From the NCBI RefSeq assembly GCF_900129275.1, contig NZ_FQUX01000002.1, positions 561,795 to 625,794 of the forward strand: 64,000 bases of DNA, read 5' to 3'. The position numbers and the translations under genes were made by a program. Below the pieces are notes generated by a model, which saw nothing but the letters and a program-made list of their open reading frames with translations, did no database searches and was not told where the DNA came from. The stretch is from Arenibacter palladensis (lineage in GTDB: Bacteria; Bacteroidota; Bacteroidia; Flavobacteriales; Flavobacteriaceae). This document shows, in pieces, positions 61,725-64,000 of the stretch. Each line of letters starts with the position of its first letter. Position 1 is the stretch's first letter.

Positions 61725-62291
61725 ATGGCATCAACATCAGATATTAGAAAAGGATTGTGCATTAGGTACAACAACGACATTTACAAAATAATTGAATTTC
61801 TCCATGTAAAACCGGGGAAGGGTCCTGCTTTTGTACGGACCAAACTTAAAAGTGTAAGTACTGGAAAAGTATTGGACAATACATTTTCCGGTGGTTCAAA
61901 AATTGAGGATGTACGTGTAGAAACCCGCTCCTATCAATTTTTATACGCAGAAGGGGAAAACTACCATTTTATGAACACGGACGACTACAACCAGATTACA
62001 CTTCAAGAAAGTTCTTTGGATGCGCCTAATTTATTGAAGGAAGGCGAAGTGGTAACCATACTTTTCAACACAGAGGACAGTATGCCGCTTTCAGTGGATA
62101 TGCCGGCAAGTGTTATTTTGGAGGTTACCTATGCTGAACCAGGAGTTAAAGGCAATACGGCGACCAATGCAACCAAACCTGCCAAGGTTGAAACTGGAGC
62201 GACCGTAAATGTTCCCTTGTTTATCAATGAAGGCGATAAAATAAAAATTGACACGGAAAAAGGCGCTTATATGGAGCGTGTTAAGGAATAA
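61725..62291 (+). CDS. efp: Elongation factor P
   Basis: 188 residues, three OB-like domains. The KOW-like N-domain bears the modifiable loop lysine Lys32 in PGKGPAFVRTKLK, and the end has GDKIKIDTEKGAYMERV. It relieves ribosome stalling at polyproline stretches. It sits 6 bases after lpxA inside the lipid A run. The PGKG loop is the lysine type; a modification enzyme is not seen here. Confidence 0.97.
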   Translation: MASTSDIRKGLCIRYNNDIYKIIEFLHVKPGKGPAFVRTKLKSVSTGKVLDNTFSGGSKIEDVRVETRSYQFLYAEGENYHFMNTDDYNQITLQESSLDAPNLLKEGEVVTILFNTEDSMPLSVDMPASVILEVTYAEPGVKGNTATNATKPAKVETGATVNVPLFINEGDKIKIDTEKGAYMERVKE

Positions 62292-62340
62292 AACAGTTTT
62301 CACCACGCTTTTTGCTGCATAATGGCATAAGAACCTTACT

Positions 62341-63273
62341 ATGAAATTTCCATCTCCTTATACGCTTAACCAGATTGCGACCATAATCAATGCCGAATAT
62401 GTAGGTCATGATGATTTTCCCGTGTTGGGCATGAACGAAATCCATGTTGTGGAAAAAGGTGATATCGTATTTGTGGATCATCCTAAATACTATGACAAGG
62501 CCCTAAACTGTGCAGCTTCCATTGTCTTGATCAACAAAAAAGTGGATTGCCCGGAAGGGAAGGCATTATTGATCTCCGATGATCCCTTTAGAGATTTCAA
62601 CATCCTAACTCTTTTTTTTAAGCCTTTTATCAAGGCCCAAAACAACATCTCCAGCTCTGCCAGAATTGGTAAGGAAACTGTGATACAACCCAATTGCTTT
62701 ATTGGAAACAATGTAGTAATTGGCGATAACTGCCTTATCCATTCCAATGTATCGATATATGATAATTGCGTAATAGGTAACAATGTTACCATTCATTCGG
62801 GGTCGGTATTGGGATCGGACGCCTTTTATTACAAAAAAAGGCCGGAAGGATACGATAAACTAATCTCGGGAGGAAGGGTAGTCATTGGTGATAACGTTGA
62901 CATTGGTGCGCTTTGCACTATAGACAACGGGGTTACTGGAGATACGACCATTAAAAAAGGAACAAAGTTGGACAACCAAGTCCAGGTAGGCCATGATACC
63001 GTAATTGGGGAGAAATGCCTAATAGCCTCCCAAACCGGCATTGCTGGTTGTGTCATCATAGAAGATGAAGTTACCTTATGGGGACAAGTGGGGATAACAA
63101 GTGCCGTCACCATTGGAAAAAAGGCCGTTGTTCTGGCACAAACAGGGGTTTCCAAATCCTTGGAAGGTGGAGCGTATTATTTCGGGAGTCCAGCAGAGGA
63201 ATCAAGGGAAAAATTAAAACAGCTGGCCTATGTTAAGCAAATCCCTTTTATATTAAAAAAATTAGAAAAATAA
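62341..63273 (+). CDS. Second LpxD-like UDP-3-O-acylglucosamine N-acyltransferase
   Basis: 310 residues with the LpxD N-terminal domain (PYTLNQIATIINAEYVGHDDF, GDIVFVDHPKYYDKAL) and hexapeptide repeats including the expected catalytic His in QVQVGHDTVIGEKCLIASQTG. Compared with LpxD at 58.5 kb it is about 30 residues shorter and lacks the longer C-terminal helix. It may act on a different acyl chain or sugar. A 49-base gap separates it from efp. Confidence 0.88.
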   Translation: MKFPSPYTLNQIATIINAEYVGHDDFPVLGMNEIHVVEKGDIVFVDHPKYYDKALNCAASIVLINKKVDCPEGKALLISDDPFRDFNILTLFFKPFIKAQNNISSSARIGKETVIQPNCFIGNNVVIGDNCLIHSNVSIYDNCVIGNNVTIHSGSVLGSDAFYYKKRPEGYDKLISGGRVVIGDNVDIGALCTIDNGVTGDTTIKKGTKLDNQVQVGHDTVIGEKCLIASQTGIAGCVIIEDEVTLWGQVGITSAVTIGKKAVVLAQTGVSKSLEGGAYYFGSPAEESREKLKQLAYVKQIPFILKKLEK

Positions 63274-63312
63274 ATATGCAGGAGAATAGTTTAGAATTCC
63301 TTTTCAAAACTT

Positions 63313-63320
63313 TATTTTTG
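63313..63320 (+). promoter_or_regulatory. -7 element TATTTTTG of sucD
   Basis: TATTTTTG matches TAnnTTTG, 26 bases before the sucD ATG. Confidence 0.58.
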
Positions 63321-63346
63321 CAAGAATCAATTAAACCAAATATATA

Positions 63347-64000
63347 ATGAGCGTTTTAGTAAATAAAGATTCCAAAATTATTGTTCAAGGTTTTACAGGT
63401 AGTGAAGGTACTTTTCATGCTGAACAGATGATCGAATATGGCACCAATGTGGTTGGTGGGGTAACACCGGGGAAAGGTGGACAAGAGCATTTGGGAAAAC
63501 CTGTGTTCAATACAGTTGAAGAAGCCGTTCAAAAAGTTGGGGCCGATACCACCATCATTTTTGTTCCACCGGCTTTTGCTGCAGATGCAATTATGGAAGC
63601 TGCTAGCGCTGGAATTAAAGTTATAATTACGATTACAGAAGGTATTCCCGTAGCCGATATGGTGAAGGTATATGACTATATTAAACATATGGACTGCCGA
63701 TTGGTAGGTCCAAACTGTCCTGGAGTAATTACCCCAGGGGAAGCCAAAGTAGGCATTATGCCCGGCTTCGTCTTTAAAAAGGGTAATGTAGGAATTGTTT
63801 CCAAATCCGGAACTTTAACCTATGAAGCTGCAGATCAAGTTGTACGCCAGGGTCTTGGGATTACCACTGCCATTGGAATAGGCGGGGATCCAATAATTGG
63901 CACAACCACAAAAGAAGCGGTAGAATTATTGATCAATGATCCAGAAACCACTTGTGTGGTTATGATTGGTGAAATAGGTGGACAATTGGAAGCTGATGCC
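63347..64000 (+). CDS. sucD: Succinyl-CoA ligase alpha subunit (cut by window edge)
   Basis: Starts at ATG 63347 and is open to the window end (218 residues of about 290). The CoA-binding Rossmann domain has [15 protein letters not shown], the GGVTPGKGG motif and [21 protein letters not shown]; the ligase domain has [16 protein letters not shown] and [12 protein letters not shown]. The catalytic phosphohistidine lies beyond the edge. It converts succinyl-CoA to succinate with NTP formation in the TCA cycle. Confidence 0.95.
   Translation, partial: MSVLVNKDSKIIVQGFTGSEGTFHAEQMIEYGTNVVGGVTPGKGGQEHLGKPVFNTVEEAVQKVGADTTIIFVPPAFAADAIMEAASAGIKVIITITEGIPVADMVKVYDYIKHMDCRLVGPNCPGVITPGEAKVGIMPGFVFKKGNVGIVSKSGTLTYEAADQVVRQGLGITTAIGIGGDPIIGTTTKEAVELLINDPETTCVVMIGEIGGQLEADA

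Overview
The window reads as chromosomal DNA of a marine-type Flavobacteriaceae (Bacteroidetes). Three things point there: AT-rich sequence (about 39% G+C by eye), many promoters with the Bacteroidetes -7 element TAnnTTTG, and family content (PorP/SprF and PorX of the type IX secretion system, SusC/Oar-like TonB receptors, the LpxC-FabZ fusion, TIGR02757, PglZ response regulator). The species cannot be named from the sequence. I see no rRNA, tRNA, CRISPR array, prophage, transposase or integrase, so this is mostly core genome with a few lineage-specific genes.

Layout. 1-2.3 kb: a PorP/SprF gene cut by the window edge and a PD40 propeller protein. 2.5-6 kb: truncated haemoglobin, an ECF sigma/anti-sigma pair, a Cu/Zn superoxide dismutase lipoprotein and a YceI lipoprotein, an envelope/oxidative-stress block. 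6.2-14.9 kb: hydrolases and peptidases (alpha/beta hydrolase-OsmC fusion, amidohydrolase, M1 and M28 peptidases, a dienelactone-hydrolase-like protein with a changed nucleophile), plus a NYN-LOTUS protein and a YdeI-like protein. 15-20.4 kb: MFS transporter, fused trehalose-phosphate synthase/phosphatase and a divergent GH15 hydrolase, a trehalose module. 20.4-22.4 kb: a tightly coupled LolD-like ATPase, CPBP protease and TIGR02757 operon. 22.6-26.3 kb: FolE, a small membrane protein, and a sulfite-oxidase-like molybdoenzyme with its cytochrome c and a sterol-desaturase-family protein. 26.4-31 kb: a TonB receptor with a His/Glu-rich stretch, a small His-rich partner, and small envelope proteins.

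31-35 kb: serine biosynthesis (serC, serA), a LuxC-like acyl-CoA reductase and a divergent ferredoxin. 35-45 kb: large TonB receptor, YchF, topoisomerase IV (parE, parC), second sterol-desaturase-family protein. 45-55 kb: TerC, a small lipoprotein, an XRE regulator divergent from an M14 carboxypeptidase across an operator-rich region, an Lrp regulator, DinB, AroB, proline dehydrogenase, alanine dehydrogenase, and a 62-residue lipoprotein made largely of a duplicated 12-residue repeat. 55-64 kb: TsaE, PorX, an HD protein, then a lipid A/translation run (lpxD, lpxC-fabZ, lpxA, efp, second lpxD) and the start of sucD.

No large unknown system such as a defence island or biosynthetic cluster is visible. 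The best leads are small: the His-rich protein with the His/Glu-loop TonB receptor, the 62-residue repeat lipoprotein, the XRE/M14 operator region, the overlapping divergent ferredoxin/luxC promoters, the ATPase-CPBP-TIGR02757 operon, and two hydrolases with altered catalytic residues.
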